The translations under genes were made by a program, and so were the position numbers. From Granulicella sp. 5B5 (GTDB lineage Bacteria; Acidobacteriota; Terriglobia; Terriglobales; Acidobacteriaceae): a DNA stretch of 64,000 nucleotides. The stretch lies in contig NZ_CP046444.1 of NCBI RefSeq assembly GCF_014083945.1, positions 930,001 to 994,000 on the forward strand, written 5' to 3'. Within the stretch, counting starts at the first letter, position 1; each line of letters opens with the position of its first letter. Below the pieces are notes generated by a model that worked only from the letters and a program-made list of their open reading frames with translations, did not search any database and was not told the origin of the DNA. This document shows positions 50,499-62,356 of the stretch, piece by piece.

Positions 50499-51794
50499 AT
50501 GAACGTATCAACCATCACCGCCCGCCGCCTCCTCACCGCTACCGGTATCGTCGACTTCCCCGTCCTCCGCATCGCCGCCGACGGCACGCTGCTTGAGCTC
50601 ACCTCCGACCCCGCCGCCCTCGCGCACGAGACTGACACCCTCACCGCGTCCTTCCTCGACGTCCACACCCACGGCGCCGTCGGCCACGACGTCATGCACG
50701 TCGACCCCGCGGGCCTCAGCCGCATGCAGCGCTTCCTCGCCTCGCACGGCGTCGCCAGCTACCTGCCCACCACCGTCACCGCTTCAGTCGACAGCACACT
50801 CCGCGCCCTCGAAGCCCTCGCCAACGCAGTCGAGTCCACACCCGCCCCCGGCGAAGCGCAACCCATCGGCATCCACCTCGAAGGCCCCTTCCTCTCGCAC
50901 ATCAAGCGCGGCACCCATCCTCCCGCCGAGCTCCAGCAGCCCAGCATCGAGCTCTTCGACCGCTTCCAGCAGGCCGCCCGAGGCCACATCCTCCTCATGA
51001 CCATCGCCCCCGAACTCGTGAGCGAAGAAGCTCCAGCAAACAGTGCTTTGAAGGGAACGGGCTTCAGCCCGTCCGGAGGGAGCAGGGGCCTTCAGGCCCC
51101 TGAAAAAGGGGCTGGTAGCCCGGGGCTTCAGCCCCGGGTCTCAACGGAGGGAACGACAGCCCTCGACCTCATCCGCCACGCCGCCAGCAAAGGCGTCCGC
51201 GCCACCCTCGGCCACTCCAACGCCACCGACGCCGAAGCCCGCTGCGGCATCGCCGCTGGCGCCACCAGCGCCACCCATATCTTCAACGCCATGCGCGCGC
51301 TCGACCACCGCGAGCCCGGCATCGTCGGCGCCATCCTCGACGACGACTCCCTCTTCGCCGAGATCATCTGCGACGGCATCCACGTCGCCCCCGAGCTCAT
51401 CCGACTCTGGCTCAAAATCAAAGGCCCCCACCGCGGCATCCTTGTCACCGACGCCATGTCCGCCACCGGCATAGGTGACGGCAGCTACTCCCTCGGCGAC
51501 TTCGACGTTACCGTCACCGACGGCCGCGCGCTCCTCTCCGGAGACCTCGCCCAGGGCAAGGAGACCCTCGCCGGCTCGCTCCTCACACTCGACGTCGCTG
51601 TCGCCAACCTCCAGCACTTCGCACACGCAGACCTCGGCGCCGCCACCCGCCTCGCCTCCCACAACCCCGCCGCCATGCTCGGCCGCCCCAGCCACACCGC
51701 CTTCACCATCGGCGCCCCCATCAGCCTCAACCGCTTCAACGCAGCCAACCAGCTCATCACAACCATCGTCCGCGGTATCTCCATCTCCGGATAG
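50499..51794 (+). CDS. nagA: N-acetylglucosamine-6-phosphate deacetylase
   Basis: 431 residues. Amidohydrolase metal motif DVHTHGAVGHDVMH (~55), GIHLEGPFLSHIKRGTHP (catalytic Glu region), ATLGHSNATDAEA, ATHIFNAMRALDHREPG, and the catalytic Asp in LVTDAMSATG. It deacetylates GlcNAc-6-P to GlcN-6-P in the cytosol, feeding amino sugars into glycolysis. The start is the ATG right after the GH20 stop. Residues ~183-219 are a 38-residue in-frame insert encoded by a family B repeat, between the EGPF region and LIRHAASKG. It is longer than the usual ~380 residues by about that amount. Confidence 0.93.
   Translation: MNVSTITARRLLTATGIVDFPVLRIAADGTLLELTSDPAALAHETDTLTASFLDVHTHGAVGHDVMHVDPAGLSRMQRFLASHGVASYLPTTVTASVDSTLRALEALANAVESTPAPGEAQPIGIHLEGPFLSHIKRGTHPPAELQQPSIELFDRFQQAARGHILLMTIAPELVSEEAPANSALKGTGFSPSGGSRGLQAPEKGAGSPGLQPRVSTEGTTALDLIRHAASKGVRATLGHSNATDAEARCGIAAGATSATHIFNAMRALDHREPGIVGAILDDDSLFAEIICDGIHVAPELIRLWLKIKGPHRGILVTDAMSATGIGDGSYSLGDFDVTVTDGRALLSGDLAQGKETLAGSLLTLDVAVANLQHFAHADLGAATRLASHNPAAMLGRPSHTAFTIGAPISLNRFNAANQLITTIVRGISISG
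51043..51152. repeat. Dispersed repeat, family B copy 2 (inside nagA)
   Basis: Three consecutive hairpins: ACGGGCTTCAGCCCGT (51057-51072), GGGGCCTTCAGGCCCC (51084-51099), CCCGGGGCTTCAGCCCCGGG (51119-51138). The start (GCTTTGAAGGG) is nearly identical to copy 1. Translated in frame as SALKGTGFSPSGGSRG and more. Confidence 0.88.
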
Positions 51795-51813
51795 TCAGCA
51801 CCTACCTTAGAAG

Positions 51814-51862
51814 TGTCATCTCTACCGGAGCGCACAGCGCGGAGCGGAGAGACCTGCATTTG
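51814..51862. repeat. Dispersed repeat, family A copy 3
   Basis: TGTCATCTCTACCGGAG, GC stem, GAGCGGAGAGACC. Intergenic, between nagA and the fusion gene start at 51914. Confidence 0.8.
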
Positions 51863-51913
51863 TCGAGCCACGGATTTACCCGCACCACGCCGCTATCATT
51901 GTCCTCAGCTGAC

Positions 51914-54900
51914 ATGCACCTTCATCCACTCGACCTGGCCATCGTCGCCTTCTACCTCCTCGGCATCACCGCCTTCGGCCTGCGCTTCGCCAAGCGCGGC
52001 AAGCAGTCCGCCGACAAGTCCCTCAAGTCCTACTTCCTCGCCTCCAACACCATCCCCTGGTGGGCCATCGCCCTCTCCATCGTCTCCGCCGAGACCTCCA
52101 CCCTCACCATCATCTCCATCCCCGGCGTCGCCTTCGCCGGAGACTTCGGCTTCCTCCAGATCGTCATCGGTTACATGCTCGGCCGCATCGTCGTCGCCGC
52201 GCTCTTCCTCCCGCGCTACTTCGCGGGCGAGATGCTCACCGCCTACCAGCTCATCGACCGCCGCTTCGGCCGAGGCCTCCACAAAGTCACCGCAGGCCTC
52301 TTCCTCCTCACCCGCGCCGCCGCCGAAGGCGTCCGCGTCTTCGCCGTCTCCATCGTCGTCTCCATCGCCATCGGCACCGGCAGTATCGCGAGCATCGGCA
52401 TCATCTCCGCCCTCACGCTCCTCTACACCTTCGAAGGCGGAATGGCCGCTGTCATCTGGACCGACGTCGTCCAGATGGCCATCTACATGGCCGGAACCCT
52501 AGTCGCCGTCTGGTCGCTCGGCGCACACGTCCCCGGCGGCTGGACAACCATCCACACCGTTGCCTCCGCCGCGGGCAAGTTCCACATGTTCAACTTCGCC
52601 CTGAACCTGACGACCACCTACACCTTCTGGGCAGGCATCCTCGGCGGCACCTTCCTCACCATGGCAAGCCACGGCACCGACCAGCTCATGGTCCAGCGCA
52701 TGCTCGCCGCCCGCAACCTCCGCGAGTCCCGCCTCGCTCTCCTCAGTTCTGGCGTCGTCATCTTCATACAGTTCGCACTGTTCTTACTCATCGGCGTCGG
52801 CCTGTGGGTCTTCTACGGAGCAGGTCGCTCTATCCTCTATCCTCTGACCTCTATCCCCTCTCCTGACCAGCTCTTCCCCACCTTCATCGTCCGCGAGCTC
52901 CCCATCGGCATCGCTGGCCTGCTCGTCGCGGCCATCCTCGCCGCGGCCATGTCTAACCTCTCCGCAGCGCTCAACTCGCTCTCCTCCACCACTGTCGTCG
53001 ACTTCTACATGGCCCTCCGCCCCCATGCCGACAACCGCGAGCGCGCCCTGATCTCCCGCAGCTCCACGGTACTCTGGGCAATCGTCCTCTTTGCCATCGC
53101 CATCTACTCACTCGCCGTTGGCGGTAAGGGCCACGTCGTCGAGATCGGCCTCAGCATCGCCAGCGTAGCCTACGGCTGCCTCCTCGGAGTCTTCCTCCTC
53201 GGCACCCTTACAAAATTCGCCACCGAAACCGGCACCGCCATCGGCATGCTCTGCGGCTTCGTACTCAACCTCTGGCTCTGGCAAGGAGCCTTCCCCATCC
53301 GCCTCGGCCCGTTCACCATCCCCCACATCGCCTGGACCTGGTACGTCCTCATCGGTGCCCTCGCCACCTTCCTCATCGGAGCCCTCATGAGCCTCATCTT
53401 CCGCAAGCAATCCCGCCGCCCCGCCACAGTCATCGCTGCTCTCTTCTTTTGTTTGTCATTCCCGAAGGGAATCTGCGTTTCGCGCGCCCAGGCACAAACG
53501 CCAGCCCCCGACTTCTCCCAGATCACGCAACTCATCACCACCGCCATCGCCGACCACCAGCTTCCCGGAGCCGTCGTCCTCGTCGGCCACAACAACCACG
53601 TCGTCTTCGAGCAAGCCTACGGCGACCGCAAGCTCGCCAACGAACCCGGCCTCAACGGCGAGCCCAATCCTGCCGAGCCCATGACCGAAGACACCATCTT
53701 CGACATGGCCTCGCTCTCCAAGGACCTCGCCACCGCGACCTCCATCATGCAGCTTTACGAGGCCGGCAGGATCACCTCCTTCGACGACCCCGTCGAAAAA
53801 TACCTCTCCGCCTTCAACCCGCAGCACGACGCCACGCGCAGCAAGGTCACCCTGCGTATGCTCCTCACCCACACCTCCGGCGAAGCCCCCGACGTCAGCC
53901 TCAAAGACCCCTGGGGCCTAGCCGCACCCGACCGCTCCGAAGGCTTCCGCCGCGCCCTCACCACCGCGCTCATCGACCCGCCCGGCGCCAAGTTCGTCTA
54001 CTCCGACGTCAACTTTATTCTCCTCGGCGACATCGTCGAGACCCTCTCCGGCGAGCGCGAAGACATCTACGCCCGCCAGCACATCTTCCTCCCCCTCGGC
54101 ATGACCGATACCGAGTACCACCCCTTCGACCGCGTCTGCGGCCCCCACAAGGACATCGGCGCAGCCGTCATGGGTGCGCCCTCCATCCCCAACACGCGCA
54201 TCCTCGTCAAATGCCCCGCTAATACCTGGTCGATCTCCATCCTCCCGCGCACCGCCCCCACCACCCACGACGACGAAGGCAACGCACAAACCAACCCGCA
54301 CTTCGACCTCCTCACCCGCGGCACCGTCCACGACCCCACCACCCGCCGCATGGGCGGCGTAGCCGGCCACGCCGGCGTCTTCTCCACTGCCCACGATGTC
54401 TCGCTCTTCGCCAGCGCCCTCCTCGAAAAGCTCCTCCACAACACCGGCCCCTTCCCCCTCAAGCAATCCACCCTCCAACTGATGACCCAACCCGAGCAGC
54501 CCAACTCCAGCACTCCGGGTGCCCCATCTTCGCCGGCAGCTTCATCGCCGGCTAAGGTGGACCCCGGCGAAGCCGAGTTACGCGCCGCCAACGCCGCCGA
54601 AGCCGCCACCATCGCCGCAGGCGACAAGCCCGCCGCCCCCGGCCTCGCCCCGCACTACCCCGCCATCCCCGGCCAGAACCTCCGCGGCTACGGCTGGGAC
54701 ATCGATACCGCCTTCTCCAAACCCCGCGGCGTCATCTTCCCTATCGGCTCCTTCGGCCACACCGGCTACACCGGCACCACCCTCTGGATGGACCCTTACT
54801 CCGACACCTACGTCGTCCTCCTCAGCAACGCCGTCCACCCCCGCGACCGCCACCACCCCATCTCCAACCTACGCGGCGAAGTCGCCACCGCCGCTGCCCA

Positions 54901-56251
54901 GGCTCTCGGCCTCAGTACAGAGGTGGGTGGCCCATCCTTCGCGCCTTCTGCGAAGGGTGTGGTATCGAGCGAAGCTCGACCACCTTCGTCTAGCACTGCC
55001 ACTGCCCTCACCGGCATCGACGTCCTCGAAGCCACCCATTTCGCCGCGCTCACCCATTACCACCACATCGGCCTACTCACCAACCAAACCGGCATCGACG
55101 CCCAAGGCCGTCGCACCATCGACGTCCTCTACTCCCTACTCCCTACTCCCCACTCCCTGTCCTTACTCTTCACCCCCGAGCACGGCCTCTCCGCCCAACA
55201 AGACACCACCAAACAGCGAGCCGAAAAGGACCAGGCCACCCACCTCCCCGTCATCTCCCTCTACGGCGCACACGACGCCGACCGCCGACCCACCCACGCC
55301 CAGCTCGCCGACCTCGACGCCGTCGTCATCGACCTCCAGGACGCCGGCGTCCACTTCTGGACCTACGAAGCCGCCATGGGTTACTTCCTCGAGGCCGCCG
55401 CCACCGAGCAGACGCAGTACCACCACGCCCTCACCATCGTGATCCTCGACCGCCCCAACCCCGTCGGCGGCCTCGCCGTCCAGGGCCCCGTCTCCGACCC
55501 CGGTCGCGAGTCCTACGTCAACTACATGCCGCTCCCCGTCCGCCACGGCATGACCTTCGGCGAGCTCGCCCGCTACATCGTCGCCACCAAACACCTCGCC
55601 ACCACCCTCGTCGTCGTCCCCATGCAGCACTGGCAGCGCAGCGAGTTCTACGCTGACACCGGCCTCCCCTGGGTCAACCCCAGCCCTAACCTCCGCTCCC
55701 CCGAAGCCGCGCTGCGCTACCCAGCCCTCGGCCTCATCGAATACAACAACATCTCCGTAGGCCGCGGCACCGATCACCCCTTCAGCTTCTTTGGCGCCGG
55801 CATCCCCTCCACCAAGCCCTCCACCTCCACCGCCACCGGCGGCCTCACCGACGTCCGCTCGTCCACAACGACCGCCTGGTTCCACGCGCAAGAAGTCGCC
55901 AACTACCTCACCGCCCGCCACATCCCCGGCGTCACCTTCGCCCCCACCGCTGAAACCATCGCCGAAGACGCCAACCACTACCCCTTCCACGGCCAGACCA
56001 TCGAAGCCGTCCGCGTCACCCTGACAGACCCCCACCAAACAGACACTCCAGAGCTAGGCATCGAAATCCTCTCCGCCCTCCATCACCTCTACCCCACCCA
56101 GTTCCATCTCGATCGCGCCATGCCCCTCGTCGCCAGCAAGGCCACCATGGACGCCCTCGAACACAACGAAGACCCGCGCTCCATCGCCGCCTCCTGGCAG
56201 CCCGCGCTCGACGCCTTCCGCCACGCCGCACAGCCCTTCCTTCTCTATTAG
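51914..56251 (+). CDS. Three-part fusion: sodium:solute symporter, beta-lactamase-fold hydrolase, DUF1343/NamZ-like muramidase
   Basis: 1445 residues from the ATG at 51914 in one uninterrupted frame. Residues 1-~490 are an SSS-family transporter with about 12-13 helices (LAIVAFYLLGITAFGL, SAETSTLTIISIPGVAF). Residues ~495-530 look like a retained signal peptide (VIAALFFCLS to RAQAQ) and may act as an extra membrane anchor. Residues ~535-990 are a serine beta-lactamase/AmiE-like domain (S600-x-x-K603 in ASLSK, Y696-S-D, H949-T-G). Residues ~1033-1445 are DUF1343, the NamZ exo-beta-N-acetylmuramidase family (TGIDVLEAT, FTPEHGL, VVIDLQDAGVHFWTYE, LDRPNPVGG, GRGTDHPF). Likely role: release of MurNAc or muropeptides and their import. 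Five repeats sit in frame. The upstream GH20 and nagA fit amino-sugar use. Confidence 0.88.
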   Translation: MHLHPLDLAIVAFYLLGITAFGLRFAKRGKQSADKSLKSYFLASNTIPWWAIALSIVSAETSTLTIISIPGVAFAGDFGFLQIVIGYMLGRIVVAALFLPRYFAGEMLTAYQLIDRRFGRGLHKVTAGLFLLTRAAAEGVRVFAVSIVVSIAIGTGSIASIGIISALTLLYTFEGGMAAVIWTDVVQMAIYMAGTLVAVWSLGAHVPGGWTTIHTVASAAGKFHMFNFALNLTTTYTFWAGILGGTFLTMASHGTDQLMVQRMLAARNLRESRLALLSSGVVIFIQFALFLLIGVGLWVFYGAGRSILYPLTSIPSPDQLFPTFIVRELPIGIAGLLVAAILAAAMSNLSAALNSLSSTTVVDFYMALRPHADNRERALISRSSTVLWAIVLFAIAIYSLAVGGKGHVVEIGLSIASVAYGCLLGVFLLGTLTKFATETGTAIGMLCGFVLNLWLWQGAFPIRLGPFTIPHIAWTWYVLIGALATFLIGALMSLIFRKQSRRPATVIAALFFCLSFPKGICVSRAQAQTPAPDFSQITQLITTAIADHQLPGAVVLVGHNNHVVFEQAYGDRKLANEPGLNGEPNPAEPMTEDTIFDMASLSKDLATATSIMQLYEAGRITSFDDPVEKYLSAFNPQHDATRSKVTLRMLLTHTSGEAPDVSLKDPWGLAAPDRSEGFRRALTTALIDPPGAKFVYSDVNFILLGDIVETLSGEREDIYARQHIFLPLGMTDTEYHPFDRVCGPHKDIGAAVMGAPSIPNTRILVKCPANTWSISILPRTAPTTHDDEGNAQTNPHFDLLTRGTVHDPTTRRMGGVAGHAGVFSTAHDVSLFASALLEKLLHNTGPFPLKQSTLQLMTQPEQPNSSTPGAPSSPAASSPAKVDPGEAELRAANAAEAATIAAGDKPAAPGLAPHYPAIPGQNLRGYGWDIDTAFSKPRGVIFPIGSFGHTGYTGTTLWMDPYSDTYVVLLSNAVHPRDRHHPISNLRGEVATAAAQALGLSTEVGGPSFAPSAKGVVSSEARPPSSSTATALTGIDVLEATHFAALTHYHHIGLLTNQTGIDAQGRRTIDVLYSLLPTPHSLSLLFTPEHGLSAQQDTTKQRAEKDQATHLPVISLYGAHDADRRPTHAQLADLDAVVIDLQDAGVHFWTYEAAMGYFLEAAATEQTQYHHALTIVILDRPNPVGGLAVQGPVSDPGRESYVNYMPLPVRHGMTFGELARYIVATKHLATTLVVVPMQHWQRSEFYADTGLPWVNPSPNLRSPEAALRYPALGLIEYNNISVGRGTDHPFSFFGAGIPSTKPSTSTATGGLTDVRSSTTTAWFHAQEVANYLTARHIPGVTFAPTAETIAEDANHYPFHGQTIEAVRVTLTDPHQTDTPELGIEILSALHHLYPTQFHLDRAMPLVASKATMDALEHNEDPRSIAASWQPALDAFRHAAQPFLLY
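52829..52862. repeat. CT-rich repeat resembling family D, copy 3 (inside fusion gene)
   Basis: CTCTATCCTCTATCCTCTGA and CCTCTATCCCC lie in frame in an extra-membrane loop of the symporter (residues ~306-317, SILYPLTSIPS). More diverged than the other copies. Confidence 0.45.
53451..53482. repeat. Dispersed hairpin repeat, family E (inside fusion gene)
   Basis: GTTTGTCATTCCCGAAGGG followed by AATCTGCG; stem ATTCCC/GGGAAT with loop GAA. It lies in frame inside the retained signal-peptide-like segment (residues ~513-523). Confidence 0.65.
54517..54560. repeat. Hairpin repeat resembling family C, copy 3 (inside fusion gene)
   Basis: GGGTGCCCCATCTT, stem GCCGGC/GCCGGC, end AAGGTGG. Encodes a Pro/Ser/Ala-rich linker (residues ~868-882) in the hydrolase domain. 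Confidence 0.65.
54924..54983. repeat. Hairpin repeat resembling family C, copy 4 (inside fusion gene)
   Basis: GGGTGGCCCATCCTTCGC, loop, GCGAAGG, then GTGGTATCGAGC and GCTCGACCACC, two stems in a row. Encodes the linker between hydrolase and DUF1343 (residues ~1004-1024). Confidence 0.7.
55130..55164. repeat. Dispersed CT-rich repeat, family D copy 4 (inside fusion gene)
   Basis: TACTCCCTACTCCCTACTCC and CCACTCCCTG. In frame within the DUF1343 domain (residues ~1073-1084, YSLLPTPHSL), before FTPEHGL. Confidence 0.75.
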
Positions 56252-56286
56252 CCACGGGTCCGTAATCGGCGAGAGGGCTTCACCCA

Positions 56287-56317
56287 GAAAAAGCAAAGGC
56301 CCCGCTCGCGCAGGGCC
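56287..56317 (-). terminator. Terminator of the ATP synthase operon
   Basis: On the minus strand GGCCC and GGGCC (56313-56317 with 56298-56302) close a GC-rich hairpin followed by TTTGCTTTTT. It lies about 30 nt after the atpC stop. Confidence 0.65.
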
Positions 56318-56347
56318 CCTCTGTTCCATCATGGTCGTCGCGGCGGC

Positions 56348-56779
56348 TTAGTGTCGGCCCTCGGCAGAAGCCAGCTTCTCTTCCGCCACACGCGCGAACT
56401 TGTTGGCCTCGTCGTACTTGGCCTGCTCATCGCCCGCCTCATTCCAAAGGTCCTGCGAGTGCTTCAGCGCAACCCGCGCCTCATCCACATCGATCTCCTC
56501 AGGATGCAGCGCCGTCTCCGCCAGAATGGTCACCCGCTCCGGCAGCACCTCGACAAAGCCCCACGCCACAAAGAACGTCTGCTCACCGGCCGAGCCGCCA
56601 TGCAGCCGCACCTCGCCCGCTCCCAGCTCGCTCAGCAGCGGAGCCGCGCCATACAGCGCCTCCAGATACCCCGACATCGAAGGCAGCTCCACCGCCTCCG
56701 CCGTCGCATCCAGCAGCACCCGGTCCGGCGTCACCAGCCGCACATTCAGCAGCCCCGAATTGTTTGTTCCTTCAGCCAT
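56348..56779 (-). CDS. atpC: F1 ATP synthase epsilon subunit
   Basis: 143 residues: N-terminal beta-sandwich (LNVRLVTPDRVLLDATAEAV, ELPSMSGYLEALYGAAPLLSEL, FFVAWGFVEVLPERVTILAE) and C-terminal helical hairpin (EIDVDEARVALKHSQ onward). Epsilon connects the rotor stalk to the c-ring and can inhibit ATP hydrolysis. The usual GH/LP motif is replaced by SGYLEALYGAAP. Last gene of the operon, about 70 nt after atpD, with a family D repeat in between. Confidence 0.93.
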   Translation of the reverse strand: MAEGTNNSGLLNVRLVTPDRVLLDATAEAVELPSMSGYLEALYGAAPLLSELGAGEVRLHGGSAGEQTFFVAWGFVEVLPERVTILAETALHPEEIDVDEARVALKHSQDLWNEAGDEQAKYDEANKFARVAEEKLASAEGRH

Positions 56780-56812
56780 AATCTCAATCCGAACAGGGAG
56801 CAGACATCGTGT

Positions 56813-56846
56813 CTACTCCCCATTCCCTGCTCCCTATTCCCTGCTC
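56813..56846. repeat. Dispersed CT-rich repeat, family D copy 5
   Basis: TACTCCCCATTCCCTGCTCC and CTATTCCCTGCTC between atpD and atpC, inside the operon. Confidence 0.7.
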
Positions 56847-56847
56847 T

Positions 56848-59465
<2,618 letters not shown>

Positions 59466-59471
59466 GCGTTC

Positions 59472-61049
<1,578 letters not shown>

Positions 61050-61082
61050 TCAATCTCTTGCGCTCTCAACCCTCGAGAGGCC

Positions 61083-61631
61083 TCAAACCGTGGCCGTCAC
61101 CAGCCACTGCTTCAACTGCCGCAGCTGCCCGCGCACCGAACCGTCATACACCGTCGAACCGATCTTCACCACAGCGCCGCCCAGCAGCTCTGCGTCCTGC
61201 GAGTAGCTCGCACTCACCTTGCGCCCGCTCACCAGCTTTGAGATCTCCGCTTCCAGCGTCGCGCGGCTCGCCCCATCCAGCTCACGGGCGCTCACCACCT
61301 CGACCTCGGCCACATTTGCTTCGTCATCGGACAGCGCAGTGTAGTCCGTCAGGATCTCACCCAGCGAGTTCAACCGCCCGTGGTGCGTCAGCACCGCGAT
61401 AAAGTTCCGCACAGTATGGCTGAAGCCCATCTTGCCCGCCAGCGCATCCAGCAGTCCCAGCTTCTGCGACTCCGCAATCGAAGGGTTCTCCAGCACCTCA
61501 CGCAGACCATGACTGACATCCAACGCCGCCAGAAAATTCCGTAGCTGCTCCTCAGTCGCCGCAGCATCCAACTTCTGCTCGTCGACCACCGCAGCCAGCG
61601 CCCGCGCATATCTCTGATTCACGGCCGCCAT
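61083..61631 (-). CDS. atpH: F1 ATP synthase delta subunit
   Basis: 182 residues, usual size. N-terminal helix bundle (NQRYARALAAVVDEQKLDAA, NPSIAESQKLGLLDAL, HTVRNFIAVLTHHGRL) and C-terminal part with the motif DAELLGGAVVKIGSTVYDGS, matching the conserved GG-x-x-x-x-IG-x-x-x-x-D region. It ties the peripheral stalk to F1. Its ATG overlaps the b-subunit stop by one base. Confidence 0.95.
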   Translation of the reverse strand: MAAVNQRYARALAAVVDEQKLDAAATEEQLRNFLAALDVSHGLREVLENPSIAESQKLGLLDALAGKMGFSHTVRNFIAVLTHHGRLNSLGEILTDYTALSDDEANVAEVEVVSARELDGASRATLEAEISKLVSGRKVSASYSQDAELLGGAVVKIGSTVYDGSVRGQLRQLKQWLVTATV

Positions 61632-62356
61632 CAGTTCTCACCCTTTCCAAACGCCTTCAGACGCTCCGCAAAGCCCGCCACCAGGTAGCGGTCCGCCTCC
61701 GGAGTCACCACCAGCTTGCGCGCCGCCTGATCCACAGCCAGCTCCGCCGCATACTGCTGCAGCTCACGCCGCGCGGTCAACGTCGCGCTCTGGATCTCCT
61801 GCCCAGCCGCCGCAAGAATCCGCTGCTTCTCATCCTCGATCGCGCTCTTCAACCGCTGCTCTTCACGAGCGCCGTCCGCCTCAGCCTGCGTCCGCATCGC
61901 GGCGATCTCGCCATCCAGCTTTGCCAGCCGCGCCTCCACCGAGCTCAACCGAGACTTCGCATCCTGCGTCGCCGTCCGCGCCTCCACAATCTGCTTCTGG
62001 ATCGTCGCGCTCCGGCTCTTGAACGACTTCGGCAGGTTCTTCATGATCAGGTAGCCGAGGCCCGCCAACAGAATCACCAGGTTCGTAATCGTAAAAGCGG
62101 TCGATGCCGCCTCCGACTTCATCCCCAGCAGCGAGCCCAGCTTCGTCACCGTGGGCGACATCCGGTACTCGTCGTTATCGTCCTTCTCTTCTTCGTCCTG
62201 AGCAGCCGGCTTGGCCTGCGTCGAAGCCGCATCCGTGCCCTTCGTCGCCACCGGCACCGTAGCAGCCGCCTGCGCATGCGCCACACGAACCGGCATCGCC
62301 AGCGCCAGCAGCACAACCAAACTCATCATCGAGGCCCACACCCTGCGAGTCATCAC
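61631..62356 (-). CDS. atpF: FO ATP synthase b subunit with N-terminal signal-like extension
   Basis: 241 residues, longer than the usual ~160. It starts with a signal-peptide-like segment (SMMSLVVLLALAMPVRVAHA) and an acidic, Ala-rich stretch (QDEEEKDDNDEYR) before the usual single membrane helix (FTITNLVILLAGLGYLIM). A long coiled coil follows (SVEARLAKLDGEIAAMRTQA etc.). It forms half of the peripheral stalk. The 5' end overlaps the b' gene by 4 nt. Confidence 0.92.
   Translation of the reverse strand: MMTRRVWASMMSLVVLLALAMPVRVAHAQAAATVPVATKGTDAASTQAKPAAQDEEEKDDNDEYRMSPTVTKLGSLLGMKSEAASTAFTITNLVILLAGLGYLIMKNLPKSFKSRSATIQKQIVEARTATQDAKSRLSSVEARLAKLDGEIAAMRTQAEADGAREEQRLKSAIEDEKQRILAAAGQEIQSATLTARRELQQYAAELAVDQAARKLVVTPEADRYLVAGFAERLKAFGKGEN

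Noticed and set aside
55163-56038. 291-codon minus-strand frame over the DUF1343 part of the fusion
   Set aside because: Extreme Gly/Val bias; the DUF1343 motifs are clear on the plus strand.
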